Source of the DNA: JAHFLD01 sp964367145
GTDB lineage: Bacteria; Patescibacteriota; Minisyncoccia; UBA6257; 1-14-0-10-40-38
NCBI GenBank assembly: GCA_964367145.1
Contig: CAYIWJ010000004.1
Location: forward strand, 1 to 51,148
Length of the DNA: 51,148 nucleotides
Direction: 5' to 3'
Position 1 is the stretch's first letter, and each line of letters opens with the position of its first letter. The notes beneath the pieces were generated by a model that was not told where the DNA came from, ran no database searches, and saw only the letters and a list, made by a program, of their open reading frames with translations. A program made the translations under genes and the position numbers. Below, one piece after another: positions 7,491-16,209 of this stretch.

Positions 7491-7507
7491 GACGAGCCAA
7501 GATTCAA

Positions 7508-10500
7508 ATGGAAAAATTCGTTCACCTTCATACGCATAGCCATTACTCCTTACTCGACGGCCTACCCAAAATCCCCGAACTGGTGGATCGCGTCAAAGAG
7601 CTTGGAATGAATACCGTCGCCATCACCGACCACGGCAATCTCTACGCCGCCGTTGAATTTTACAAAAAAGCCACTTCGAGCGGCGTTAAACCGATCCTCG
7701 GCGTAGAAGCTTATATCGCCCCCGGCAGTCGCCTCGAAAAAAATCTCAACGGCGGCGAAAAATATTATCACTTGATTCTGCTGGTCAAAAACGAAACCGG
7801 CTGGAAAAATCTACTCAAATTAGTCACCGCCTCTTATCTGGAGGGCTTTTATTACAAACCGCGGATGGATAAAGAACTTCTGGGCAAATACCACGAAGGC
7901 CTTATCGCGCTCTCGGGTTGTCTGGCTGGCGAAGTATCTCGCAATCTCATGGCCAAGCGACCCGACGAAGCCGAAAAAGCGGCACGAGAATATCAATCCA
8001 TCTTCGGCGCTGAAAATTTTTATCTTGAAATCGGCCATCACCCCGGCATTAAAGAAACCATTCAAGTCGGCGAAGACTTAATCGCCCTCTCGCATAAAAC
8101 CGGCATCCCGCTCGTCGCCACCCAAGATATTCATTATCTCAAAAAAGAGGACGCCTACTACCACGACATTCTGCTCGCGGTTCAAACCGGCAATAAGTTA
8201 GACGACCCCGATCGCCTAACTTTAAAAAACGACGATTTTTCCATGCGCAGCCCCGAAGAAATGGCCGAACTTTTTAAAAACACACCCGAGGCGATAACCA
8301 ACACCGTCAAAATCGCCGAAGCCTGCTCCATAACCCTAGAGCTGGATAAAATCCGGATTCCCAAATTTAATACTCCCGAAGGTTACACCGCCACCACCTA
8401 TCTCCGAAAACTTTTGGAGGATCGACTTAAATGGCGCTATCCAGAGCCATCAACCGAAGTGTTGGCGCGAATTGAATTTGAACAAGGAGTTATTGAGCGC
8501 ATGGGCTTTGCCGACTATTTTTTGATCGTGCAGGATTTTATCAACTGGGCTAAAAATCGTGGCATCGTCGTCGGCCCTGGTCGGGGTTCCGCCGCCGGCA
8601 GTATCGTCTCCTATATCTTAGGCATCACCAACTTGGATCCAATTGCCTACGATCTAATTTTTGAAAGATTTCTAAACCCCGACCGAATTCAAATGCCAGA
8701 TATTGATGTCGACATTGCCGACACTCGCCGCGACGAAGTGATGGGTTATCTCAAAGAAACTTACGGGGAAGATCGAGTCGCCAACATCATCACCTTTGGA
8801 ACCATGGCCGCTCGCGCGGCCGTCCGCGACGTTGGCCGCGCGCTTGGCATGAGTTATACCTTCTGCGATCAAATCGCCAAGCTGATTCCTTTTGTTCAAT
8901 CGGTCAAAACCGGACTTGAGGGAGCGATTAAAGAAGTTCGAGAACTGCATGAACTCTATGAACACAATCCGGACGCCAAAAAGATTTTGGACGCGGCCAT
9001 GCATTTGGAAGGTGTCGCTCGCCACGCCTCGGTACACGCCTGCGGCACAGTCATCTCTAGTGAACCGCTAGTCAACTTTCTACCCCTCCAACGCGCTCCA
9101 CAAGACGACAACGTCATCGTCTCGCAATTTGAGATGCACGCCGTAGAAAATCTCGGCCTCCTCAAAATTGATCTTTTGGGACTGCGCAACTTAACCACGA
9201 TTGAGAATACTTTACGTCTTGTTCGTCGGGTTAAAGGCGAAGAGATTGATATCAATCGGATTCCGCTCAAAGACCAGCCAACATTTGCCATGCTTCAGCG
9301 CGGCGAAACCAGCGGTGTCTTCCAGTTTGAATCCTCGGGGATGACCCGCTATCTCAAAGAATTGAGACCGACCGAAATCGAAGACTTAATTGCCATGGTC
9401 GCCCTCTATCGCCCGGGTCCGATGGAACTTATCCCCGAATACATCGCCCGCAAGCACGGCAAAAAAACCATCACCTACTTGCACCCAAAATTGGAACCGG
9501 TGCTCAACAAGACTTACGGCATCATGATTTATCAGGAACAGCTGATGAACGGCGCCAGAATGCTGGCTAGTTTTACTCTTTCTGAAGCCGATGTTTTACG
9601 CAAAGCCGTCGGTAAAAAAATCCGCAAACTTCTGATGGAGCAAAAAGAAAAACTGATTAACGGCTGTATTAAAAATGGCATTCCGGAGACAACCGCCAAT
9701 GAATTCTGGGCGCTAGTGGAACCCTTTGACCGCTACGGCTTCAACCGATCGCACGCCGCCTGCTACGCCATGATCGCGTACCAAACCGCCTATCTCCGCG
9801 CCCACTATCCGGTGGAATTTATGACTAGTCTTTTGAACGCCGAATCCAAAGACATCGATCGAATCACCTACCTGGTGGGTGAAGCCAAAAAACAACAAAT
9901 CGAAATCTTGGCGCCAGATATCAATCACAGCGATGCCGATTTTACGCCCGAAGGCAGCAAAATTCGCTTTGGCCTCGCCGCCATCAAAAACGTCGGTCAA
10001 AAAATAGTGGAAGCGATGATTGATGAGCGAACTCGCGGCGGAGATTTTGTCGATCTCCCATCATTTCTAAGTCGGGTCCAACATAAAGACCTCAACAAAA
10101 AATCCCTAGAAAGCCTAATTAAATGCGGAGCTCTTGATTCGTTCGGCGTGGAACGAGCCGTAGCTATAGCCAATATTGAAGAAATCCTAAAATTCGCCAC
10201 CGCCTACAAACGCCAAAATAATCAAAACCAAATGGGTCTCTTTGGCGTCGGTTCTTCAAGTCAAGCGCTCAAACTTCAACCGACCGAACCGGCGCCCTCA
10301 TCGCAAAAACTAATCTGGGAAAAAGAACTGCTGGGACTCTACGTGAGCGATCACCCTTTAAACCAATACCGCGAAAAGTTTGAAAAGATTAAGGCCAAAC
10401 CAATTAAAGACGCTCTACTTACGCCCAATCGTCGCAGTGTCATCACCGGCGGAATTATTGTGAGCGTTCAACATATCATTACCAAAACCGGCAAGGCCAT

Positions 10501-10675
10501 GGCTTTTGCGAAAATCCAAGATTTTTGGAATACTATGGAGGTTATCGTCTTTCCCGAAAAACTAGACGAAACCCGTCGCGTCTGGGAAGAAAATAAAGTT
10601 ATCCTCGTCGCCGGCAAAATGTCCACCCGCGACGGCGAAACCAAACTGATTTGCGACAGCGTCCGAGAGGTTTAG
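7508..10675 (+). CDS. dnaE: DNA polymerase III alpha subunit
   Basis: DnaE is the replicative polymerase. The 1,055-residue product has an N-terminal PHP domain starting HLHTHSHYSLLDG (about residues 5-17). The polymerase core has GPGRGSAAGS (about 356-365) and the acidic catalytic motif MPDIDVDIAD (about 395-404), then the tau/fingers region (RPGPMELIPEYIARKHG) and helix-hairpin-helix segment. A C-terminal OB-fold (about 960-1050) carries SVITGGIIVSVQ. Slightly shorter than the roughly 1,160 residues of E. coli DnaE. No Shine-Dalgarno sequence is visible, and structured element B lies immediately upstream. It is followed by a small membrane protein and thrS. Confidence 0.97.
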   Translation: MEKFVHLHTHSHYSLLDGLPKIPELVDRVKELGMNTVAITDHGNLYAAVEFYKKATSSGVKPILGVEAYIAPGSRLEKNLNGGEKYYHLILLVKNETGWKNLLKLVTASYLEGFYYKPRMDKELLGKYHEGLIALSGCLAGEVSRNLMAKRPDEAEKAAREYQSIFGAENFYLEIGHHPGIKETIQVGEDLIALSHKTGIPLVATQDIHYLKKEDAYYHDILLAVQTGNKLDDPDRLTLKNDDFSMRSPEEMAELFKNTPEAITNTVKIAEACSITLELDKIRIPKFNTPEGYTATTYLRKLLEDRLKWRYPEPSTEVLARIEFEQGVIERMGFADYFLIVQDFINWAKNRGIVVGPGRGSAAGSIVSYILGITNLDPIAYDLIFERFLNPDRIQMPDIDVDIADTRRDEVMGYLKETYGEDRVANIITFGTMAARAAVRDVGRALGMSYTFCDQIAKLIPFVQSVKTGLEGAIKEVRELHELYEHNPDAKKILDAAMHLEGVARHASVHACGTVISSEPLVNFLPLQRAPQDDNVIVSQFEMHAVENLGLLKIDLLGLRNLTTIENTLRLVRRVKGEEIDINRIPLKDQPTFAMLQRGETSGVFQFESSGMTRYLKELRPTEIEDLIAMVALYRPGPMELIPEYIARKHGKKTITYLHPKLEPVLNKTYGIMIYQEQLMNGARMLASFTLSEADVLRKAVGKKIRKLLMEQKEKLINGCIKNGIPETTANEFWALVEPFDRYGFNRSHAACYAMIAYQTAYLRAHYPVEFMTSLLNAESKDIDRITYLVGEAKKQQIEILAPDINHSDADFTPEGSKIRFGLAAIKNVGQKIVEAMIDERTRGGDFVDLPSFLSRVQHKDLNKKSLESLIKCGALDSFGVERAVAIANIEEILKFATAYKRQNNQNQMGLFGVGSSSQALKLQPTEPAPSSQKLIWEKELLGLYVSDHPLNQYREKFEKIKAKPIKDALLTPNRRSVITGGIIVSVQHIITKTGKAMAFAKIQDFWNTMEVIVFPEKLDETRRVWEENKVILVAGKMSTRDGETKLICDSVREV

Positions 10676-10697
10676 AAAATTTCCATAGAAAAAATGC

Positions 10698-11036
10698 ATG
10701 AGTGCAACAAAAAACATCTTTTTATTCTTTATTTCTATTTTTAGCCTTTCTATTCTTATTTGGTACTACGCGAAGATTGAGCTACCAGAACTAAAAAGGA
10801 TGTTAAAAAAGAAAGAAGAAGAGAAAAAAATTAAAGTTGATTGGAGTAAGGTAGAATTTGACTCTGCATCTTTTAAAAAGTTACTAAAAGCGCTATTCTT
10901 AATAGCTTGCATAGTAGCTATCTATCTTCTATTCAAAAACATAATCAATAATCCCCTACCGTGGATATCAGCATCATTAGTGATTAGCCTCCCTATAATT
11001 ATTATATTACTATATGCCATCCACAAATCTAGATAA
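10698..11036 (+). CDS. small two-helix membrane protein, hypothetical
   Basis: No recognised family. The 112-residue product has hydrophobic segments at about residues 5-23, 66-80 and 86-106, with a charged Lys/Glu-rich stretch between (LKRMLKKKEEEKKIKVDW). The base composition is richer in A and T than dnaE or thrS on either side. Its last 23 bases overlap the thrS start, suggesting translational coupling or a late-arrived gene. Begins with ATG 22 nt after the dnaE stop. Confidence 0.55.
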   Translation: MSATKNIFLFFISIFSLSILIWYYAKIELPELKRMLKKKEEEKKIKVDWSKVEFDSASFKKLLKALFLIACIVAIYLLFKNIINNPLPWISASLVISLPIIIILLYAIHKSR

Positions 11037-12756
11037 CATCCGTCACTCCCTAGCGCACATCTTAGCCGCCGTCGTTCAAAAAAAGTTCCCCGACGTCAAA
11101 CTCGGCATCGGCCCCGTTATTGATGATGGCTTTTATTACGATTTTAAATTTGCCACGCCAATCTCCGAAGAAATTCTGCCGGAACTTGAGGTCGAAATGA
11201 AAAAGCTCATCGAACAAAACCTCGCCTTCTCCGGAAAAAAGATTACCGCGACCGAAGCCAAAAAGCTATTTCACGACCAGCCTTTCAAGTTGGAGCTAAC
11301 CGACGAATTCACTAAGGAAAGTCAAGAACTAACCACCTATCAAACCGGCGAAGCCTTTATAGACCTCTGTCGCGGCGGCCACGTGAAAAACACCGAAGAA
11401 ATAAATCCGAACTCGTTCAAGCTGACTCGTCTTGCCGGAGCCTATTGGCGAGGCAGTGAAAAAAATCCGATGCTAACCCGCATTTACGCCCTCGCCTTTA
11501 ACACCAAAGCCGAGCTCGACACCAAACTAGCGCAACTAGAAGAAGCAAAAAAGCGGGACCACAAAAAACTCGGCCCCGAATTAGATCTTTTTGTTTTTTC
11601 CGAACTTGTCGGTTCCGGTCTGCCACTGTTCACGCCTAAAGGCACGATCCTACGAGACTCTCTCGACAACTTTGTCTGGGAACTAAGGAAAAAACATGGT
11701 TACCAAAGAGTGGATATTCCCCATATTACCAAAAAAGAACTCTACGAAAAAAGCGGCCACTGGGAAAAATTCAAAAACGATCTGTTTAAAATCACGACCC
11801 GCGAAGGACACCTCTTCGCCATGAAACCAATGAATTGCCCGCACCACGCGCAGATCTACGCTCGCAAACAGTGGAGCTACCGCGAACTGCCCCAACGCTA
11901 CGCCTCAACGACTAAAGTCTACCGCGATGAACAATCCGGTGAACTAGCGGGTATCTCGCGCGTCATATCCATCACCCAAGACGACGCGCACGTCTTTTGC
12001 CGCTACACCCAAATCAAGGAAGAAATCTTAAAAGTATGGGATATCATCGAAACGTTCTACGGTGCGTTCAAATTTAATCTCGACATAACCCTCTCGCTCC
12101 ACGATCCAAAAGAACGCGAAAAATATTTGGGCTCTCCCGAACGGTGGCATGAAGCCGAACATACACTCCGCGACATTGCCCAAAGTAAAAAAATAAACCC
12201 GAAAGAAGCTATCGGCGAAGCCGCCTTCTATGGACCCAAAATAGACTTTATCGCTCACGACTCCATCGGACGCACATGGCAAGTCGCCACCATTCAATTG
12301 GACATGAATCAGCCTGAAGGTTTCGATCTGACCTGTATCAACGAAAAAGGTGAGAAGGAACGAATCGTGATGATTCACGCCGCGATCATGGGCTCGATCG
12401 AACGATTTATGTCGGTACTCATCGAACACTTTGCCGGACGCTTCCCCGTCTGGCTCGCTCCAGTGCAGGTCGTCATAGTTCCGATCAGCGAAAAACAGGC
12501 CGACTATGCCAAAGAGATTGAAAATCTACTAAATCAACAAAACATTCGGGTTGAAACCAACCTAGCGAACGAAACCCTAGGCAAGCGAATTCGCAACGCC
12601 GAACACGCAAAGATTCCCTACATTCTCGTCGTCGGCGAAAAAGAAGCCGAATCTAAAACAGTTACACCACGCCAAAACGGAAAGAATCTAGAAGCAATCA
12701 ACCTAGAAAATTTTATAGAGAAAATAAACCACGAAATTAAAACCAAGCAAATTTAG
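11014..12756 (+). CDS. thrS: threonyl-tRNA synthetase
   Basis: ThrRS charges tRNA-Thr. The 580-residue product begins directly with the N2 editing-like domain (RHSLAHILAAVVQKKFP), so the N-terminal TGS domain of larger ThrRS is missing. The class II catalytic core carries zinc-ligand context MKPMNCPHHAQIYA (about residue 270) and motif 2 around VYRDEQSGELAGISRVISITQDDAHVF (given here only as landmarks, about 303-330). Motif 3 is near IMGSIERFMSVL. The C-terminal anticodon-binding domain starts at about WLAPVQVVIVPIS (residue 480). Confidence 0.95.
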   Translation: MPSTNLDNIRHSLAHILAAVVQKKFPDVKLGIGPVIDDGFYYDFKFATPISEEILPELEVEMKKLIEQNLAFSGKKITATEAKKLFHDQPFKLELTDEFTKESQELTTYQTGEAFIDLCRGGHVKNTEEINPNSFKLTRLAGAYWRGSEKNPMLTRIYALAFNTKAELDTKLAQLEEAKKRDHKKLGPELDLFVFSELVGSGLPLFTPKGTILRDSLDNFVWELRKKHGYQRVDIPHITKKELYEKSGHWEKFKNDLFKITTREGHLFAMKPMNCPHHAQIYARKQWSYRELPQRYASTTKVYRDEQSGELAGISRVISITQDDAHVFCRYTQIKEEILKVWDIIETFYGAFKFNLDITLSLHDPKEREKYLGSPERWHEAEHTLRDIAQSKKINPKEAIGEAAFYGPKIDFIAHDSIGRTWQVATIQLDMNQPEGFDLTCINEKGEKERIVMIHAAIMGSIERFMSVLIEHFAGRFPVWLAPVQVVIVPISEKQADYAKEIENLLNQQNIRVETNLANETLGKRIRNAEHAKIPYILVVGEKEAESKTVTPRQNGKNLEAINLENFIEKINHEIKTKQI

Positions 12757-12787
12757 TCTCATATCCGATTTCAGTATCCAAAAAAAA

Positions 12788-12808
12788 CGGCCCACCAAAG
12801 GTAAGCCG
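12788..12808 (-). terminator. bulged terminator of the zinc-ribbon gene
   Basis: On the minus strand CGGC and ACC pair with GGT and GCCG around a TTT loop, and the stem is followed by TTTTTTTT. It lies 28 nt past the stop codon of the 12836-13282 gene and may also cap thrS from the other strand. Confidence 0.5.
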
Positions 12809-12835
12809 CCCACTGATTGAACAAAAAACTCTCAG

Positions 12836-13282
12836 CTAAAAAGCCTGAACCACAATAAAAATCAAACCGCCGATCACCGCCGCACCAATAAGAACAACCA
12901 CAAAGGTAGCCAAAGTGCTAATCGGATCATACCAAGACCAAACTTCTTTAATAGCCGCTTTGGTAGCCGCATCATGAGGATACCCACAAATCCCCGTCTC
13001 CTTATCCTCAAAATTTAGCCTCCCACAAACATCACACTTCCAGCCAGAAGTAGGTGTTCCGTCATCTTCTTCAAAAAGCGTTTCCTCGGTTGCAAGCGGC
13101 TGGGTAAACGGAGGCGCCTTGGCAAAACCACAATTTTCACAAAAAAAAGCTCTGCTCCTAAAACCACATTGAGCGCAAAGCCACGATTCCACGGTGGCAA
13201 TGTCACAAACCTCGCAATAACCCTTTTTGTCGGTCTCTCGCTCACAAATCCGGCAATTGACGGCTTTAACTTCTCCGCTCAT
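12836..13282 (-). CDS. zinc-ribbon membrane protein, hypothetical
   Basis: The 148-residue product carries successive cysteine pairs typical of zinc ribbons: CRICERETDKKGYCEVC, CAQCGFRS with CENCG, and CDVCGRLNFEDKETGICG. The third resembles RanBP-type/zinc-ribbon modules. A hydrophobic C-terminal segment (about residues 121-145, LATFVVVLIGAAVIGG) is a tail anchor, so the metal-binding part probably faces the cytoplasm. I chose the start at 13282 because GGAG (13289-13292) lies exactly 6 nt before it. The open frame continues upstream to 13378 but that stretch looks non-coding. The role is unknown. Confidence 0.65.
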   Translation of the reverse strand: MSGEVKAVNCRICERETDKKGYCEVCDIATVESWLCAQCGFRSRAFFCENCGFAKAPPFTQPLATEETLFEEDDGTPTSGWKCDVCGRLNFEDKETGICGYPHDAATKAAIKEVWSWYDPISTLATFVVVLIGAAVIGGLIFIVVQAF

Positions 13283-13288
13283 TAGAAG

Positions 13289-13292
13289 CTCC
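13289..13292 (-). promoter_or_regulatory. Shine-Dalgarno that fixes the 13282 start
   Basis: GGAG on the minus strand, 6 nt before ATG at 13280-13282. It favours this start over the longer open frame. Confidence 0.6.
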
Positions 13293-13421
13293 AAAAAAAA
13301 GAACCATCCAAGTGATTCAAAGAACTTTAGACACCATAACAGATCAAAAACCAAAGCGTCAAATCCAAAAACTACCACCGTCTAGAACGACCGGAATTCT
13401 TTAGCTCGCACCCACAACCAC

Positions 13422-13853
13422 CTAACTGGTCCGCGGACTTTTTTTCTCCAAAAATGCCACCCGCCGCTCCAGGGCCGTAAATTCTTCCACATCAACCTTT
13501 CGCTTAAGTGAGTTTTTCATAAACTCAATGTTTTCCTTAACAATCCCCATATCCATCGTTAGCCCGCCGATCATTTCCGTGTGAGAATCCAAAGTCTTTG
13601 TGTGAAGATCAAGAATCTTTGTATGCGAATCCAAAGTCTTGGTGTGAGAATCCAGAATCTTTGTATGAGAATCAAGAGTTTCCTTGATTTCATGCACATC
13701 AAACTTCAGTTCACCAATGTCTTTTTTAATATCGCCACACTGCTCGGCGATAAGATAAACCTTATGATCGGTATGTTCAAACAAAACACCAAGCTTCCGA
13801 ATTTCAACAAGAACATCCGGTTTTCTATTTCTAAGTTTTTTTGTCGCGCGCAT
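13422..13853 (-). CDS. coiled-coil protein with perfect heptad repeats (DUF1640/SlyX-like architecture)
   Basis: The 143-residue product is predicted to be almost wholly helical. Residues 60-94 are five tandem seven-residue units LDSHTK(I/T), LDLHTKT and LDSHTEM, encoded by 21-bp DNA repeats at 13572-13676. Basic N-terminus (RATKKLRNRKP), no membrane segment or signal peptide. Such heptads form parallel coiled coils, here with His and Thr at exposed positions. No specific family can be named. It lies 35 nt upstream of... gatB ends just beyond it on the same strand, so it is downstream of gatB in transcription order. Confidence 0.65.
   Translation of the reverse strand: MRATKKLRNRKPDVLVEIRKLGVLFEHTDHKVYLIAEQCGDIKKDIGELKFDVHEIKETLDSHTKILDSHTKTLDSHTKILDLHTKTLDSHTEMIGGLTMDMGIVKENIEFMKNSLKRKVDVEEFTALERRVAFLEKKSPRTS
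13572..13676 (-). repeat. five tandem 21-bp coding repeats
   Basis: Five 21-bp units within the coiled-coil gene encode LDSHTK-type heptads. The units differ at a few bases, mostly third positions, so copy number could change by slippage without a frameshift. Confidence 0.85.
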
Positions 13854-13888
13854 TGTTCTAAGTGTATGCCCGAAAAAAAGCTGTCAAT

Positions 13889-15418
13889 TTATTTTCCTTG
13901 CCCAAGCAACTCCCGAAAAACCTTTTGCAAAACCGCTGGATTTCCCTTGCCTTTTAATTCCGCCATCGCCTTGCCGACTAAAAACTGCAAGGCATTCTCC
14001 TTGCCCTTTTTGAAATCCGCCACCGGCTGCGGATGGGCGGCAACAATCCCCATCGCCATCCCCCTAAGCACCCCCGCATCCGAAACCTGCTCCAATCCTT
14101 CTGTTTGCAAAATAGCATACGGATCAAGTCCCGATTCACTCATCCGCCGTAAAATATCCTTAGCTGATCGGCTAGTGATTTTATTTTCCGAAATGAGAAC
14201 TATTAAATCCGCGAAATGCTCGGGACTAATTTTTGAATCATCCCAGCTGGACGCCTTCTCCGTCAAAAGTCCGCGCAAATCGGTATTCAAATAATTGATC
14301 AGCAACTTAATTTCGCGAGATCCCGGAGTTCGGTGCTCTAATTTAAATTCCGAAAAAGCCTCTTCAAAAAATTGCGCCGCCCGCCGATCCTGAATCAACG
14401 ACTCGGTCTCCGTGGCTGAAAGTCCAAACTCTTTCAAAAATCGCGCCCGCTTCTCCCACGGCAATTCCGGCAAAGAAATTTTAAGCGCCTTCAGGTCCAA
14501 CCGCGATAAATCAAGCGGCGGCAAATCAGGCTCGGGAAAATAGCGATAATCGTGAGCCGACTCCTTGATGCGCTGACCCACAGTTACCTGATTAACATCA
14601 TCCCAACCTCGAGTCTCTTGAATCACCTTTCCGCCGCCCTCTAAAACTTCGGCTTGTCTTTTAAGCTCGTATTGAATCGCCCCATAAACCGCCTTGAAAG
14701 AATTTATATTTTTGACCTCAACCTTAGTGCCCAAAACCGGCTTGCCCTCCAACCCAATCGCGGCAAAAGATTTTTCCAATAATTTTGAATCCTCATTTTT
14801 TGACCCAACTTCCGGACGAATAGAAACGTTCGCCTCTACCCGCATCTGACCCTTCTCCATATCAGCATCCGAAACGCCAAGATAACGCAAAAGTAACTGT
14901 AACTCCTTGGCAAACGCCACCGCTTCATCGGCGTTTTTTATATCCGGCTCGGTTACCAGCTCCATCAAGGGCACTCCGGCTCGATTAAAATCAACGAGTG
15001 AAACCCGCCGTTCTAATTTCGCGCCGAAGCCGTCTCCGTCCGCGTGCTGTAATCTCGCCGTGTCTTCCTCTAAATGAACTCGCGTTAGTCGCACTCCGTT
15101 TAGCACTCCGCCAAAAACCAATGGCAAATCATATTGCGAAATCTGGTAGGCTTTGGGAATATCCGGATAAAAATAATTTTTCCGGTCAAATTTAGAAACC
15201 ATCGGCAAATCACCGCCGACCGCCATACCAACGCGAATAATTGACTCCACGGCGGACCGATTAACAACCGGCAACGTTCCCGGATGACCGGTGCAAATCG
15301 GACAGATGTTTACGTTCGGACGCCTCTCAAGCGAATCATTCAACGAATCACAGAACATCTTTGTTCTCGTCTTAAGTTCGGCATGAACTTCCAGCCCAAT
15401 GGTGGGGATATAAAGCAT
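13889..15418 (-). CDS. gatB: Asp-tRNA(Asn)/Glu-tRNA(Gln) amidotransferase subunit B
   Basis: GatB is the kinase/tRNA-binding subunit of GatCAB, which converts Glu-tRNA(Gln) and Asp-tRNA(Asn) to the amidated forms. The 509-residue product starts MLYIPTIGLEVHAELKT and has CPICTGHPGTLPVVN (about residues 39-53), DFNRAGVPLMELVTEPD, KGQMRVEANVS and DYRYFPEPDLPP, all GatB landmarks. The tail domain (GatB/YqeY, about 350-505) ends FLVGKAMAELKGKGNPAVLQ. gatA and gatC lie together at 29.9-31.6 kb, so the complex is encoded at two sites. Confidence 0.97.
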   Translation of the reverse strand: MLYIPTIGLEVHAELKTRTKMFCDSLNDSLERRPNVNICPICTGHPGTLPVVNRSAVESIIRVGMAVGGDLPMVSKFDRKNYFYPDIPKAYQISQYDLPLVFGGVLNGVRLTRVHLEEDTARLQHADGDGFGAKLERRVSLVDFNRAGVPLMELVTEPDIKNADEAVAFAKELQLLLRYLGVSDADMEKGQMRVEANVSIRPEVGSKNEDSKLLEKSFAAIGLEGKPVLGTKVEVKNINSFKAVYGAIQYELKRQAEVLEGGGKVIQETRGWDDVNQVTVGQRIKESAHDYRYFPEPDLPPLDLSRLDLKALKISLPELPWEKRARFLKEFGLSATETESLIQDRRAAQFFEEAFSEFKLEHRTPGSREIKLLINYLNTDLRGLLTEKASSWDDSKISPEHFADLIVLISENKITSRSAKDILRRMSESGLDPYAILQTEGLEQVSDAGVLRGMAMGIVAAHPQPVADFKKGKENALQFLVGKAMAELKGKGNPAVLQKVFRELLGQGK

Positions 15419-15478
15419 AACTATATTGCAATCTTACCAATTCAAAAGCTCCTAAGCAATTAATACTCGATAAATCAT

Positions 15479-16186
15479 TTACTGCGTTTCGTGATCGGCG
15501 TTCACAAACCACTGCGTCTTCAAATTACCCGAAGCAATCGGCGGATTGGCATAAGTAACTCCCAAAGCATCCGCCAGTCGCCCAAAAAAACCATAAAACA
15601 AAGGAACTTTCGCGCTGGCAAAGTTTGGAACTGTTTTAGCGGTTGAAAGCAAATAATTTCGGCTACAATAAAATTCTGTTAATCTTTTAATTCCAGAACC
15701 CTGAATCGGCGGCTCTCCGGGCTTGATCGCTCCCAAGCCGGTATCAATCCCTTGATCACGACAAATTCTAAAGATAAAACTTTGTCGCCGCCCCGCCGCA
15801 TCGGTAAAATAACCCGCCACCGCGTTACAAGAACCAACGCTAGTGGGACTGCCAACCGTCGGATGTCCAAGACGAATCAAAGACAAGGCATCGGTTACAT
15901 GTCTTGGGTTTGAGGGATAAGTCGCTCCGCCAAAAAACCCCTGACTCGGAATAATAACCTCCAGCGTGGCGGCGGAAGTACCGTAATCAATCCCACGATC
16001 CGTGTCAGCGCAAAAATTAAGCACTTGGCCACTAACGGCAGAAACGGTATTGGCCAAAGAGATTGAATTTTTAACTTCAGCCACTTGCACCGTAACTTTA
16101 TCAACAAAAATGTTTAGACCAACAACATTCAACACCACAATTCCAAGCAAAATACTAAAAAAGATTAAAAGCCTAGAATGGATCAT
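15479..16186 (-). CDS. membrane-anchored extracytoplasmic protein with four cysteines (paralog 1)
   Basis: The 235-residue product begins MIHSRLLIFFSILLGIVVLNVVGLNIF, one N-terminal membrane helix, and the rest is probably outside the cell. Four cysteines (in NFCADTD, GSCNAV, RICRDQ and FYCSRNY) occur in the same order as in the neighbouring 316-residue protein. A GGATYPSNPRHVTDALSL stretch parallels its ATYSLEFQNGIPADHR region, so the two are paralogs. I start at 16186 because it matches the paralog's MIH N-terminus; an in-frame ATG at 16198 exists. Function unknown; disulfides are plausible. Confidence 0.6.
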   Translation of the reverse strand: MIHSRLLIFFSILLGIVVLNVVGLNIFVDKVTVQVAEVKNSISLANTVSAVSGQVLNFCADTDRGIDYGTSAATLEVIIPSQGFFGGATYPSNPRHVTDALSLIRLGHPTVGSPTSVGSCNAVAGYFTDAAGRRQSFIFRICRDQGIDTGLGAIKPGEPPIQGSGIKRLTEFYCSRNYLLSTAKTVPNFASAKVPLFYGFFGRLADALGVTYANPPIASGNLKTQWFVNADHETQ

Positions 16187-16209
16187 AATAAAAACCAAAC
16201 AACAAAAGT

